This document shows positions 1 to 6,159 of a stretch of DNA of 18,362 bases, one piece after another. The DNA comes from an uncultured Lachnospiraceae bacterium. GTDB lineage: Bacteria; Bacillota; Clostridia; Lachnospirales; Lachnospiraceae. The position numbers and the translations under genes were made by a program. How positions within the stretch are numbered: the stretch's first letter is position 1; every line of letters starts with the position of its first letter. The DNA is taken from the NCBI GenBank assembly GCA_905201915.1, contig CAJKQE010000039.1:1-18362 (forward strand), in the 5' to 3' direction. The notes beneath the pieces are model-generated. The model searched no databases, was not told the origin of the DNA, and saw only the letters and a list, made by a program, of their open reading frames with translations.

Positions 1-129
1 ATCCTCTAACTTTCCAGAAAGAGTATTGGATAATGTTATTTTTCTCTGCCATGAAAAAAATACCACGAGAATAATTGTCATAATTCCAATAAGCAATGCT
101 GCTTTTTTATGTTTTTTTATGTAATTCAT
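1..129 (-). CDS. Unknown membrane-anchored protein, N-terminal fragment (runs off left edge)
   Basis: The reading frame opens with ATG at 129..127 and stays open for 43 codons to the window edge, so only the N terminus is visible. Residues 1-9 are basic (MNYIKKHKK). They are followed by a hydrophobic stretch, about residues 10-25 (AALLIGIMTIILVVFF), and then a polar segment with basic and acidic residues. This is the pattern of a signal anchor or uncleaved signal peptide with the bulk of the protein outside the cell. The ATG lies 5 nt after the ptsI stop codon and has no strong ribosome binding site of its own, so translation is probably coupled to ptsI and the gene is probably the fourth cistron of the glcT-ptsH-ptsI operon. 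I do not recognise the family from this fragment. Confidence 0.7.
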   Translation of the reverse strand, partial: MNYIKKHKKAALLIGIMTIILVVFFSWQRKITLSNTLSGKLED

Positions 130-134
130 TTTCT

Positions 135-1754
135 CTATTCCATTTCTCGAACAATCTTTCTAAGCTTTAAAATCATAGATGGTGCTACAGAAAGTTCATC
201 TACTCCCATATTCACAAAAGTTTCTGTAAGCTCTGTATCAGCTCCCAACTCTCCGCAAATCCCTGCCCATTTTCCTGCTGCATGGGCATTCTCTACTACC
301 ATTTTAATCATTTTTAAAATAGCTTTGTGATGAGGATTATAAAATTCCTCTAGCTTCGCATTCTGACGGTCAATGGCAAGGGTATACTGTGTCAAATCGT
401 TTGTTCCAATACTGAAGAAATCCACCAATTCCGCTAATTCATCACTAATCATAACTGCTGCCGGTGTTTCAATCATAATTCCTTCTTCCACATCTTTGTA
501 TGGGATATCGGAAGCAGTCAGTTCTTCTTTTACCTCTTTTACGATTTCTTTAATTCTCATTACTTCTTCCACAGAAGTAATCATCGGATACATAATAGAA
601 AGTGTTCCATATACAGAAGCTCTAAAAAGCGCTCTTAGCTGTACCTTGAAAATTTCCGGCTGTGACAGACAAATACGAATTGCACGATATCCCAATGCCG
701 GATTTTCTTCTGTATCTAAATGCAGATAGTCAGCCTGCTTGTCTGCACCGATATCCAGTGTACGGATAATTACTTTTTTTCCTGCCATATTCTGCACAGC
801 TTGCTTATATGCCTGGAACTGTTCCTCCTCTGTAGGAAGCTCATTTCTTCCAATATAGAGAAATTCACTTCTAAAAAGCCCAATTCCACCTGCGTCATTT
901 TCCAGAACGTAGCCTATATCTCCTACACTTCCAATATTGGCGTAAATATTGATTTTCTTACCGCTTTTTGTAATATTTTCTTTTCCTTTCAGCTTCAGCA
1001 GAAGATTTTTCTTTTCTTCTTCCTCTGTAATTTTTGCTTTTGCTGCCTTCTGTACATTTTCATCCGGCTCTAAGATAAATTCTCCTGTAAAACCGTCTAC
1101 TACCGCACAAATACCGGACTGAATTTCATCTAAATTCATATCCACACCAATCAAAGCAGGAATATTCATCATACGGGCGAGAATTGCCGTATGAGAATTT
1201 GTTGAGCCATGTACCGTAACAAAAGCAAGAATTTTTTCTTTATCCATCTGAACTGTTTCACTTGGTGTCAAATCATCTGCCACAATAATTACAGGTTCTT
1301 CAAATTCGGTGTCCATACCATTTTGTCCTGAAAGATTTCGCACCAGACGTTCTGAAATATCTTTAATATCTGCTGCTCTGGCTCTCATGTAATCATCGTC
1401 CATGCTTGCAAACATCTCTGAAAAATTATCGCCTGTAGACGCAACTGCATACTCTGCATTTACCTCTTGGCTGCGGATAATATTTTCAATGGACTCATTA
1501 TAATCATCATCCTCTAACATCATCTGATGTACTTCAAAGATTGCTGCGCTGGCCTCTCCCACTTCTTTTACTGCTTTTTCATAAAGCTTTTGAAGCTGTT
1601 CCTGGGATTTTTCTCTTGCAGCCGCTACACGTTTTACCTCTTCATCCGGATTTTCTATTTTCACCCGTTTTACAACATAATCCTCTTTTTTCAGCACCAG
1701 AACTTTCCCCAGTGCCACGCCTTTATATACAGATTTGCCATTCAGATGTTTCAT
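135..1754 (-). CDS. ptsI: Phosphoenolpyruvate-protein phosphotransferase (PTS enzyme I)
   Basis: Cytosolic enzyme I takes phosphate from phosphoenolpyruvate onto a histidine and passes it to HPr, the first step of PTS sugar uptake. Visible landmarks are the phospho-histidine motif GSTNSHTAILAR (His188 from the start used here), the barrel motifs GIGLFRSEFLY and SIGTNDLTQY, and the catalytic cysteine motif GICGELGAD near the C terminus. The protein stops just after the barrel and lacks about 25 residues found at the C terminus of the Bacillus enzyme; I recall 540-residue forms being usual in Lachnospiraceae. I chose ATG 1754 because MKHLNGKSVYKG aligns from its first residue with the Bacillus N terminus, and an AGGG lies 6 nt upstream. 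An in-frame ATG at 1769, 3 nt after the ptsH stop, would add five residues but has no clear binding site. Confidence 0.96.
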   Translation of the reverse strand: MKHLNGKSVYKGVALGKVLVLKKEDYVVKRVKIENPDEEVKRVAAAREKSQEQLQKLYEKAVKEVGEASAAIFEVHQMMLEDDDYNESIENIIRSQEVNAEYAVASTGDNFSEMFASMDDDYMRARAADIKDISERLVRNLSGQNGMDTEFEEPVIIVADDLTPSETVQMDKEKILAFVTVHGSTNSHTAILARMMNIPALIGVDMNLDEIQSGICAVVDGFTGEFILEPDENVQKAAKAKITEEEEKKNLLLKLKGKENITKSGKKINIYANIGSVGDIGYVLENDAGGIGLFRSEFLYIGRNELPTEEEQFQAYKQAVQNMAGKKVIIRTLDIGADKQADYLHLDTEENPALGYRAIRICLSQPEIFKVQLRALFRASVYGTLSIMYPMITSVEEVMRIKEIVKEVKEELTASDIPYKDVEEGIMIETPAAVMISDELAELVDFFSIGTNDLTQYTLAIDRQNAKLEEFYNPHHKAILKMIKMVVENAHAAGKWAGICGELGADTELTETFVNMGVDELSVAPSMILKLRKIVREME

Positions 1755-1772
1755 ATCTATCCCTGCCATTTC

Positions 1773-2030
1773 TTACAAATTCGTTTCAAAAAACTCTTTC
1801 ATTCCTTCAAAAGCAGCTTCTTCATCGCTTCCTTCTACATGAATTTCTACTGTCTGTCCACATTTTACTGCTAAGGACATCAGCATCATCAGTTTTGTAA
1901 CATCTACAGTCTTTCCTTCTTTTGTAATTGTAATTTTACTTTCGTATTTCTTTGCTTCCTTTACCAGCATCCCTGCAGGTCTTGCGTGAATTCCTAATTC
2001 ATCTTTTACTGTGTACTCAAAACTTTTCAT
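1773..2030 (-). CDS. ptsH: Phosphocarrier protein HPr with Lys at the regulatory Ser46 position
   Basis: HPr (85 residues, normal length) carries phosphate from enzyme I to the sugar-specific enzymes II. The active-site motif LGIHARPA places the phospho-acceptor at His15. The usual Firmicute regulatory site (KSIMGVMSL, Ser46, phosphorylated by HPr kinase for catabolite repression) reads TKLMMLMSL here. Aligned without gaps to the Bacillus protein, residue 46 is lysine; the nearest serine is residue 52. This copy should therefore serve transport but not the Ser46-P/CcpA signal. The ATG is preceded by a clear AAAGGAG site. The gene lies 62 bp after the antiterminator gene and 3-18 bp before ptsI, with no promoter seen between them. 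Confidence 0.97.
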   Translation of the reverse strand: MKSFEYTVKDELGIHARPAGMLVKEAKKYESKITITKEGKTVDVTKLMMLMSLAVKCGQTVEIHVEGSDEEAAFEGMKEFFETNL

Positions 2031-2092
2031 TTTTAATATCTCCTTTCAATCAAAACATACTTTATTTATGAAAACTCTAAAAAATTTTTCCC

Positions 2093-2911
2093 TTACATAA
2101 TGCGCTGAATATGAATAGCAAGAAAGCCAACTTCCTCTTTATCCAATTTTTTCTCCAGCATTTTTTCCATGTAATGACAAATCACTTCAGAAATTTGTCC
2201 TGCTCTTGGATACTTCTTACGGATAAAATCATTCAGCTCTATATTTACTGTCTCTCCGGTTTTTGCTCGCACTACCATATAATACAAATGGCTCATCAGG
2301 CGAATATAAGCACAGGAGTCCTGATGTATTTTATCTCCTAAGCATTCCTCGATCATTAAAATGCAGTCATCAATAATCTGCGTTGTCTTCAAAGTATCTG
2401 ATACCTGTTCATCAGAAAGTCCGGAATGAATATGGAGAGCAATAAATCCCGCTTCATCATCAGATATCCGATAACCTGTCATTTTTTCTATAATTTCTCT
2501 GCTTTTTAAAGCAACAGCGTATTCTTTTCCAAACAGAATTTTAATATCCGGCACAAAAGGATTTGATAGAAATATCTTCTCCTGCTCTCTTTTTGCTGCA
2601 AAAGCAATATGATCTGCCAACGGCAATAAAATATCTCTTTTAATAGTATCAAAGACCAACTCTGCTTCTTCGATAATTTTACCGGCAGCTTCAATATAAA
2701 CAGGATCAATGGTATTTACCACATTCATGGTAGAATTTCTCTCCTCTCGTACCACCGGCGTATAAACCGATGCTCCCGGAATTTCCGTAAATTCATCTCC
2801 TGCTTTTTTCCCAAATCCTATGCCTTTTCCCAACAAAATTCTTTCACTGTCATCTTCTTTTACTTTTGCAAGCAGTGCATTATTGTTCAAAATTTTTAAA
2901 ATACAGTACAT
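2093..2911 (-). CDS. glcT: BglG/GlcT-family transcriptional antiterminator
   Basis: An RNA-binding antiterminator with two PTS-regulation domains, 272 residues, the full family length. Residues 1-55 are the co-antiterminator RNA-binding domain, with the typical KILNNNALLA and GKGIGFGKKAGD motifs. PRD1 spans about 65-170 and PRD2 about 175-272. The expected conserved PRD histidines are present at 101 (LADHIAF), 160 (ALHIHSG), 208 (MSHLYY) and 267 (AIHIQRI). In the family, phosphorylation of these residues by HPr or enzyme II adjusts dimerisation. An RNA antiterminator and overlapping terminator lie just upstream of this gene, and ptsH and ptsI follow. The simplest reading is autogenous control of the general PTS genes. 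I use glcT rather than licT because the RNA target resembles the ptsG type and the cargo is ptsHI; there is no enzyme II gene here to confirm the sugar. Confidence 0.92.
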   Translation of the reverse strand: MYCILKILNNNALLAKVKEDDSERILLGKGIGFGKKAGDEFTEIPGASVYTPVVREERNSTMNVVNTIDPVYIEAAGKIIEEAELVFDTIKRDILLPLADHIAFAAKREQEKIFLSNPFVPDIKILFGKEYAVALKSREIIEKMTGYRISDDEAGFIALHIHSGLSDEQVSDTLKTTQIIDDCILMIEECLGDKIHQDSCAYIRLMSHLYYMVVRAKTGETVNIELNDFIRKKYPRAGQISEVICHYMEKMLEKKLDKEEVGFLAIHIQRIM

Positions 2912-2941
2912 TTTGTAGTTTCTCCCCTTTTTCTATGCAAC

Positions 2942-3009
2942 AAAAAAGGCATAAACTCCCTGTTTTCAATCACTTCACTCGCTGTGAAGAAAACAGTTTC
3001 GTTTATGCC
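2942..3009 (-). terminator. Leader terminator upstream of glcT
   Basis: Read on minus, GGCATAAAC (3009..3001) pairs with GTTTATGCC (2956..2948). An inner CTGTTTTC/GAAAACAG arm (2996..2989 with 2967..2960) and a TTCAC/GTGAA tip extend the hairpin, and a run of six T follows at 2947..2942. This is a factor-independent terminator inside the 5' leader, 30 bp before the glcT start. Its first arm shares bases with the RNA antiterminator, so the two structures are mutually exclusive. Confidence 0.9.
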
Positions 3010-3029
3010 TGCTTAACCAGTAACACACT
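3001..3029 (-). promoter_or_regulatory. RNA antiterminator (RAT) element, GlcT type
   Basis: Read on minus from 3029, the segment carries TGTTACTG, a short AT-rich tip and GCAGGCATAAAC, the conserved halves of RAT elements bound by BglG/LicT/GlcT proteins. Its 3' half (GGCATAAAC, 3009..3001) is also the 5' arm of the terminator hairpin. Binding of the antiterminator here should therefore let transcription pass into glcT, ptsH and ptsI. Confidence 0.88.
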
Positions 3030-3065
3030 ACTTTGTTTTCATTTGTATATAATGAACATACATAA

Positions 3066-3094
3066 ACTATATACTATCGGGTGTTTATCGTCAA
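3066..3094 (-). promoter_or_regulatory. SigA-type promoter of the glcT-ptsHI operon
   Basis: On minus, TTGACG at 3094..3089 and TATAGT at 3071..3066 are separated by 17 bp. Transcription would start near 3059, about 30 nt before the RAT element. The spacing and the position ahead of the RAT support this call. Confidence 0.8.
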
Positions 3095-3170
3095 GCTGTA
3101 TTTTTTTACCAATTTTCACTTTACTTTTTATGAATTTTTTACAAATCTTATATACTTTTTATATCCTTCC

Positions 3171-3347
3171 CTACTCTTCCTCCTTTTTCTGATGTTTTTT
3201 TCTGTACTTTACACATTCTGTCAGTAAATATTCTATTTGACCATTCATAGAACGAAAGTCATCTTCTGCCCACTGAGCAATTTCATTCCATAATGTTGCT
3301 GACAGCCTTAAAGGTACCTGTTTTTTTTTATTTTCCTTCTCCAGAAT
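3171..3347 (-). CDS. Arc-like ribbon-helix-helix protein with non-canonical start (ATT or CTG)
   Basis: A 58-residue frame ending in TAG at 3173..3171. The core KKQVPLRLS (predicted beta strand) is followed by two helices (ATLWNEIAQWAEDDF and SMNGQIEYLLTECVKYRKK), the layout of an Arc/MetJ-type ribbon-helix-helix DNA-binding dimer. The tail is charged (KKEEE). An in-frame TGA at 3353..3351 limits how far the gene can extend, and no ATG, GTG or TTG lies in frame before the beta strand. The near-perfect site AAGGTGGTGA (3360..3351) sits 6 nt (from its GGTGG) before ATT 3347 and 9 nt before CTG 3344; I place the start at ATT. The gene begins 18 nt after the SPFH stop, so it is probably co-transcribed and coupled. 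Initiation is inferred; a homopolymer sequencing error in the nine-A run (3329..3321) is the main alternative. Confidence 0.78.
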   Translation of the reverse strand: MLEKENKKKQVPLRLSATLWNEIAQWAEDDFRSMNGQIEYLLTECVKYRKKHQKKEEE

Positions 3348-3365
3348 GTGTCACCACCTTGTTTT

Positions 3366-4322
3366 TTAATAAATACTACCGCTGTTTACAATCGGCTGAG
3401 CATCTTTATTTCCACATAAGACTACCAGCAGATTGCTTACCATTGCAGCTTTTCTTTCTTCATCCAATTCTACAATTTCATTTTCATTTAATTTTTCAAG
3501 AGCCATTTCCACCATACCTACAGCTCCTTCTACAATTTTCTGACGAGCATCAATAATTGCCGCAGCCTGCTGTCTCTGCAGCATAGCAGATGCAATTTCC
3601 GGAGCGTAAGCTAAATGTGTAATTCTGACTTCCTGAATTTTAATTCCTGCATTTTCTACTTTTTCCTGCAGTTCTTCACACATAATATTCGCAATTTCCT
3701 GACTGCTGCTTCTTAAAGATTTTTCATCTCCGCCTTCTTCTCCATCATAAGGATATTTTCTTGCAGTATTACGAATAATAGAGTCACACTGAATAGAGAG
3801 ATAGCTCTTATAATTTTCCACATTAATAACTGCCTTTGTAGGATTTTCTACCTTCCAGATTACAACAGCGCCAATTTCCACCGGATTTCCAAGCTCATCA
3901 TTGACTTTCTGTTTCTCATTATTCAATGTCATTGTTTTTAAAGATACTTTTCTGCTCACACCTTTTCCATTTGCAGCTACTTTAACTGTAGGATTAATCG
4001 CTGTGACAAAAGGATTTACCCAGAAGAACCCTTCTTTTCGTAAGGTTCCATAATAATTCCCAAACAATGCCAAAACTAATGCTTCTTTTGGATTGATTAC
4101 CTTTAATCCACACAATAGCAGTACGCCAGCTATAATAATCAGACTTCCCAAAATAGTAAGTGCAACTGCCTGTACTCCCACTCCTGCCTGATCCCCAAGA
4201 TAAATTCCATATCCCAGTCCTACTGTTCCCACCAATGTCAGAAATATTCCGCAGATTAGCATAACAAATCCTGACTTTGCCTGCAATACCTTTTCTTCCT
4301 GAATTTTACTTTCGCTATTCAT
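3366..4322 (-). CDS. SPFH/band-7 domain membrane protein
   Basis: A 318-residue member of the stomatin/prohibitin/flotillin/HflK superfamily. Two N-terminal membrane segments, at about residues 17-42 and 50-72, are followed directly by the SPFH domain (about 75-250, starting INPKEALVLALFGNYYGTLRKEGFFWVNPF). An alanine/glutamate-rich helical segment follows (QRQQAAAIIDARQKIVEGAVGMVEMALEKL), typical of the oligomerising part of these proteins. Such proteins assemble into membrane rings that organise lipid microdomains or regulate proteases; the exact role here is unknown. The start is ATG 4322, preceded by a strong AAGGAGGG site; an upstream in-frame ATG at 4367 lies inside the promoter-proximal repeats and has no binding site. 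The gene follows sigE, where Bacillus has sigG, but has its own promoter. A small ribbon-helix-helix gene follows it. Confidence 0.92.
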   Translation of the reverse strand: MNSESKIQEEKVLQAKSGFVMLICGIFLTLVGTVGLGYGIYLGDQAGVGVQAVALTILGSLIIIAGVLLLCGLKVINPKEALVLALFGNYYGTLRKEGFFWVNPFVTAINPTVKVAANGKGVSRKVSLKTMTLNNEKQKVNDELGNPVEIGAVVIWKVENPTKAVINVENYKSYLSIQCDSIIRNTARKYPYDGEEGGDEKSLRSSSQEIANIMCEELQEKVENAGIKIQEVRITHLAYAPEIASAMLQRQQAAAIIDARQKIVEGAVGMVEMALEKLNENEIVELDEERKAAMVSNLLVVLCGNKDAQPIVNSGSIY

Positions 4323-4356
4323 ATTGTACCCTCCTTGTGCTTTTCTTTTGTTATTA

Positions 4357-4388
4357 TTTGATATCATTTTGATATCATAAAAATATCA
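4357..4388 (-). repeat. Three helically phased TGATAT boxes, candidate operator
   Basis: On minus, TGATAT begins at 4388, 4377 and 4366, exactly 11 bp apart. The last two lie in a perfect tandem 11-mer, ATGATATCAAA twice (4378..4368 and 4367..4357). The first box overlaps the -10 hexamer of the SPFH promoter and the others cover the expected transcription start. Short direct repeats one helical turn apart are typical operators of ribbon-helix-helix repressors, and such a gene lies in this operon. The regulatory role is inference. Confidence 0.7.
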
Positions 4389-4408
4389 CTATTTTTTCAC
4401 TTTGTCAA
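4380..4408 (-). promoter_or_regulatory. Promoter of the SPFH-RHH operon
   Basis: On minus, TTGACA (4408..4403) and TATTTT (4385..4380) are spaced by 17 bp, starting 9 bp after the sigE stop. The predicted start site near 4373 falls inside the TGATAT repeat block, and the SPFH ribosome binding site follows about 40 nt later. Confidence 0.78.
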
Positions 4409-4416
4409 GATAAAGT

Positions 4417-5148
4417 TTACTCATATCTGACAATTTCTTTCTTTAATCGTTTCATTATTTTCTTTTCTAATCTTGAAATATAAGATTGAGAAATCCCCAA
4501 TAAATCAGCTACCTCTTTCTGCGTTTTTTCTCCACCATCAGGCATATTGATACCAAACCTCAGACATACAATAGTCTGCTCTCTTTTCGTCAACTTCCCA
4601 ATGGCTTTACCTAAAAGTTTTCTCTCTACTTCGTTTTCAATATCTTTATAGATTACATCTTCATCAGTCCCTAAAATATCCGAAAGCAGCAGTTCATTTC
4701 CATCCCAATCTACATTTAACGGTTCATCTATGGAAACTTCTAATTTTGTCTTACTATTTCTTCTCAAATACATTAAAATTTCGTTTTCAATACAGCGGGA
4801 AGCATACGTTGCTAATTTAATTTTCTTAATAGGATCAAAAGTATTAATAGCTTTAATAAGACCAATTGTCCCTATAGAAATTAAATCTTCTACTCCTACT
4901 CCTGTATTGTCAAATTTTTTTGCAATATAAACTACTAATCTTAAATTATGTTCAATCAAACATGCCTTTGCCTCCTCTTTCCCATCACCAGACAAGGCTT
5001 CTAACATTTCACCTTCCTCTTTTGCAGTAAGAGGTGCCGGTAAAACTTCTGCTCCTCCGATATAGTGCAATTCATTTCTTTTTGGTAGAAAAACCCCTTT
5101 AAATCCTGAAAATTTCACATTTTCTCCAACACAGATATCCATATTCAC
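4417..5148 (-). CDS. sigE: RNA polymerase sporulation sigma factor SigE (pro-form)
   Basis: Mother-cell-specific sigma-E, made as an inactive membrane-associated precursor. After a short pro-sequence comes HYIGGAEVLPAPL, equivalent to YYIGGSEALPPPL in Bacillus. Region 2 is very conserved (NLRLVVYIAKKFDNTG, DLISIGTIGLIKAINTF, LATYASRCIENEILMYLRRN) and region 4 carries the helix-turn-helix KEVADLLGISQSYISRLEKK. I chose GTG 5148 because AGGAGGAG lies 6 nt upstream and it gives a pro-sequence of about 28 residues, close to that of Bacillus. A longer frame opens at ATG 5175, overlapping the spoIIGA stop as ATGA, but its GGAGG abuts the codon. A third option is ATG 5142. The gene should be co-transcribed with spoIIGA, whose product is needed to remove the pro-sequence. 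Confidence 0.96.
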   Translation of the reverse strand: MNMDICVGENVKFSGFKGVFLPKRNELHYIGGAEVLPAPLTAKEEGEMLEALSGDGKEEAKACLIEHNLRLVVYIAKKFDNTGVGVEDLISIGTIGLIKAINTFDPIKKIKLATYASRCIENEILMYLRRNSKTKLEVSIDEPLNVDWDGNELLLSDILGTDEDVIYKDIENEVERKLLGKAIGKLTKREQTIVCLRFGINMPDGGEKTQKEVADLLGISQSYISRLEKKIMKRLKKEIVRYE

Positions 5149-5171
5149 AAAACTCCTCCTCTTTATTTTTC

Positions 5172-6035
5172 TCATACCTCCGGACTTATAATTGCCTGAA
5201 ATCTCCCTTTCTCAGACAATTTCGTGTATGAAATCCCAACAGCTGCACGTTGAATTTTTCTTTCTTCCTCCTGCTCTCTTACAGTAATCCTATCCACAGT
5301 CACAATAGGAAGCAGTCCCTTTTGACAGCCTACACTGGTATAGGGCAGAAATCTGGGATTTAATCCCCGAAAAAAAACAGCCTCTTCCTCTGCTTCTTTC
5401 TCCTCTGTCATTTCCATGGTGCAAAAGTTTTCCAGAAATTGCTGTTGTTTCTCCGTCAATAATTGAAAAAAACTGTCTTTTTCTATGACGCAAACAGCTT
5501 TTCCCGTTGCTCTGTCATAAAGACAGTTTCCTGTATCATACAGTCCTTTTATGTTTATTTCCTTTCCGTTTAGTACTATACGCACTTCACAGTAAAGTTC
5601 TCTTTTCCGTTTTAAGTATTTACAGAGTCTTATGCCTATGTACAAAATCCAATAACAAAGCGTTATTATAAATCCAAATGTAAAAATACCTTTCCTTACT
5701 CTTTGTGAAAATACAAAAAGAAATCCTCCCAACAGGAAGTTACAACCCAAAAACACACACATTTTCAAAATAAAATTTTTCAGTCCTTTGATGCCACACC
5801 CAATACATACCATAAGTACAGCTGCCACAACATAAAAAATTCCATTTTTAAGACTGATAAATTCTTTTGAAAATACAAGGATAAAACAGTTTCCTATTGC
5901 TCCTATTGCTGCGCCTAAAAATGCTCTTACAGAATTGGCAGCTCCTGTAAGGAGTTGGTTGGTCAGACACAGCACAAAGAAACAAGGAATCAGGTTTACT
6001 ACGAAAAAAACATCTAAGTAAACTTCGCAGTACAC
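5172..6035 (-). CDS. spoIIGA: Sporulation sigma-E factor-processing peptidase SpoIIGA
   Basis: A membrane-embedded aspartic protease, 287 residues, that cleaves the pro-sequence of sigma-E when activated from the forespore by SpoIIR. The N-terminal half is hydrophobic, with about five membrane segments. The soluble C-terminal half has the catalytic motif GLYDTGNCLYD, with the aspartate at about residue 167, matching LIDSGNQLYD of Bacillus, and later RFLPYTSVGCQKG and GISYTKLSEKGRFQAIISPEV. The start is GTG 6035, preceded by AGGGGGTG with good spacing, giving an N terminus (YCEVYLDVFFVVN) that aligns with MKIYLDVIWLLN. An in-frame ATG at 6059 lacks a binding site. The reading frame ends inside the sigE region, so the two are tightly linked. 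Control is by the Spo0A-type promoter just upstream. Confidence 0.95.
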   Translation of the reverse strand: MYCEVYLDVFFVVNLIPCFFVLCLTNQLLTGAANSVRAFLGAAIGAIGNCFILVFSKEFISLKNGIFYVVAAVLMVCIGCGIKGLKNFILKMCVFLGCNFLLGGFLFVFSQRVRKGIFTFGFIITLCYWILYIGIRLCKYLKRKRELYCEVRIVLNGKEINIKGLYDTGNCLYDRATGKAVCVIEKDSFFQLLTEKQQQFLENFCTMEMTEEKEAEEEAVFFRGLNPRFLPYTSVGCQKGLLPIVTVDRITVREQEEERKIQRAAVGISYTKLSEKGRFQAIISPEV

Positions 6036-6039
6036 AAAA

Positions 6040-6111
6040 CACCCCCTAAACCTCTGCATGACTCTCTTACTTATCTGGAATAAGTAATTTTATTATAGAG
6101 GTTAGGGGGTG
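6040..6111 (-). repeat. Inverted repeat linking the spoIIG promoter spacer to the spoIIGA ribosome binding site
   Basis: On minus, CACCCCCTAACCTCT (6111..6097) is complementary, with one bulged A, to AGAGGTTTAGGGGGTG (6055..6040), which contains the spoIIGA SD sequence. Inside the loop, TTACTTAT (6087..6080) pairs perfectly with ATAAGTAA (6074..6067). The left outer arm lies in the 21-bp promoter spacer, upstream of the expected start near 6085. It is therefore missing from mRNA made by this promoter but present in read-through mRNA from aroD. Confidence 0.82.
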
Positions 6112-6124
6112 CTGATTTTGTCAA
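6092..6124 (-). promoter_or_regulatory. Spo0A-dependent spoIIG promoter with 21-bp spacer
   Basis: On minus, consensus TTGACA (6124..6119) and consensus TATAAT (6097..6092) are 21 bp apart instead of 17. The Bacillus spoIIG promoter is known for this same oversized spacing, which RNA polymerase with SigA uses only with help from phosphorylated Spo0A. A Spo0A box overlaps the -35 hexamer and another lies upstream. Confidence 0.9.
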
Positions 6125-6128
6125 AAAC
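6117..6128 (+). promoter_or_regulatory. Spo0A box overlapping the -35 region
   Basis: The plus strand reads TTTGTCAAAAAC, matching the Spo0A consensus (TTTGTCRAAAAA) at 11 of 12 positions. It overlaps the -35 hexamer, as the promoter-proximal sites do in Bacillus spoIIG. Confidence 0.8.
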
Positions 6129-6147
6129 ATGTTGTTATACTTAAAAT

Positions 6148-6159
6148 CTTTTCGACAAT
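6148..6159 (-). promoter_or_regulatory. Upstream Spo0A box
   Basis: The minus strand reads ATTGTCGAAAAG, containing the core TGTCGAA of the Spo0A consensus. It is centred about 68 bp upstream of the predicted spoIIGA transcription start, in the position of the distal site of the Bacillus promoter. Confidence 0.78.

Noticed and set aside
1527..1900. Two overlapping plus-strand frames of about 115-119 codons opposite ptsI and ptsH
   Set aside because: Composition is Phe/Leu/Cys-rich as expected from antisense of coding DNA. No SD, no recognisable domain, and they lie opposite two certain genes.
3095..3170. Terminator after the RHH gene
   Set aside because: The stretch is AT-rich with T and A runs but I could find no stable stem; the next clear structure is the glcT leader.
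4323..4367. Longer SPFH start at ATG 4367
   Set aside because: It lies within the operator-like repeats, at or very near the predicted transcription start, and has no SD, while ATG 4322 has AAGGAGGG at good spacing.
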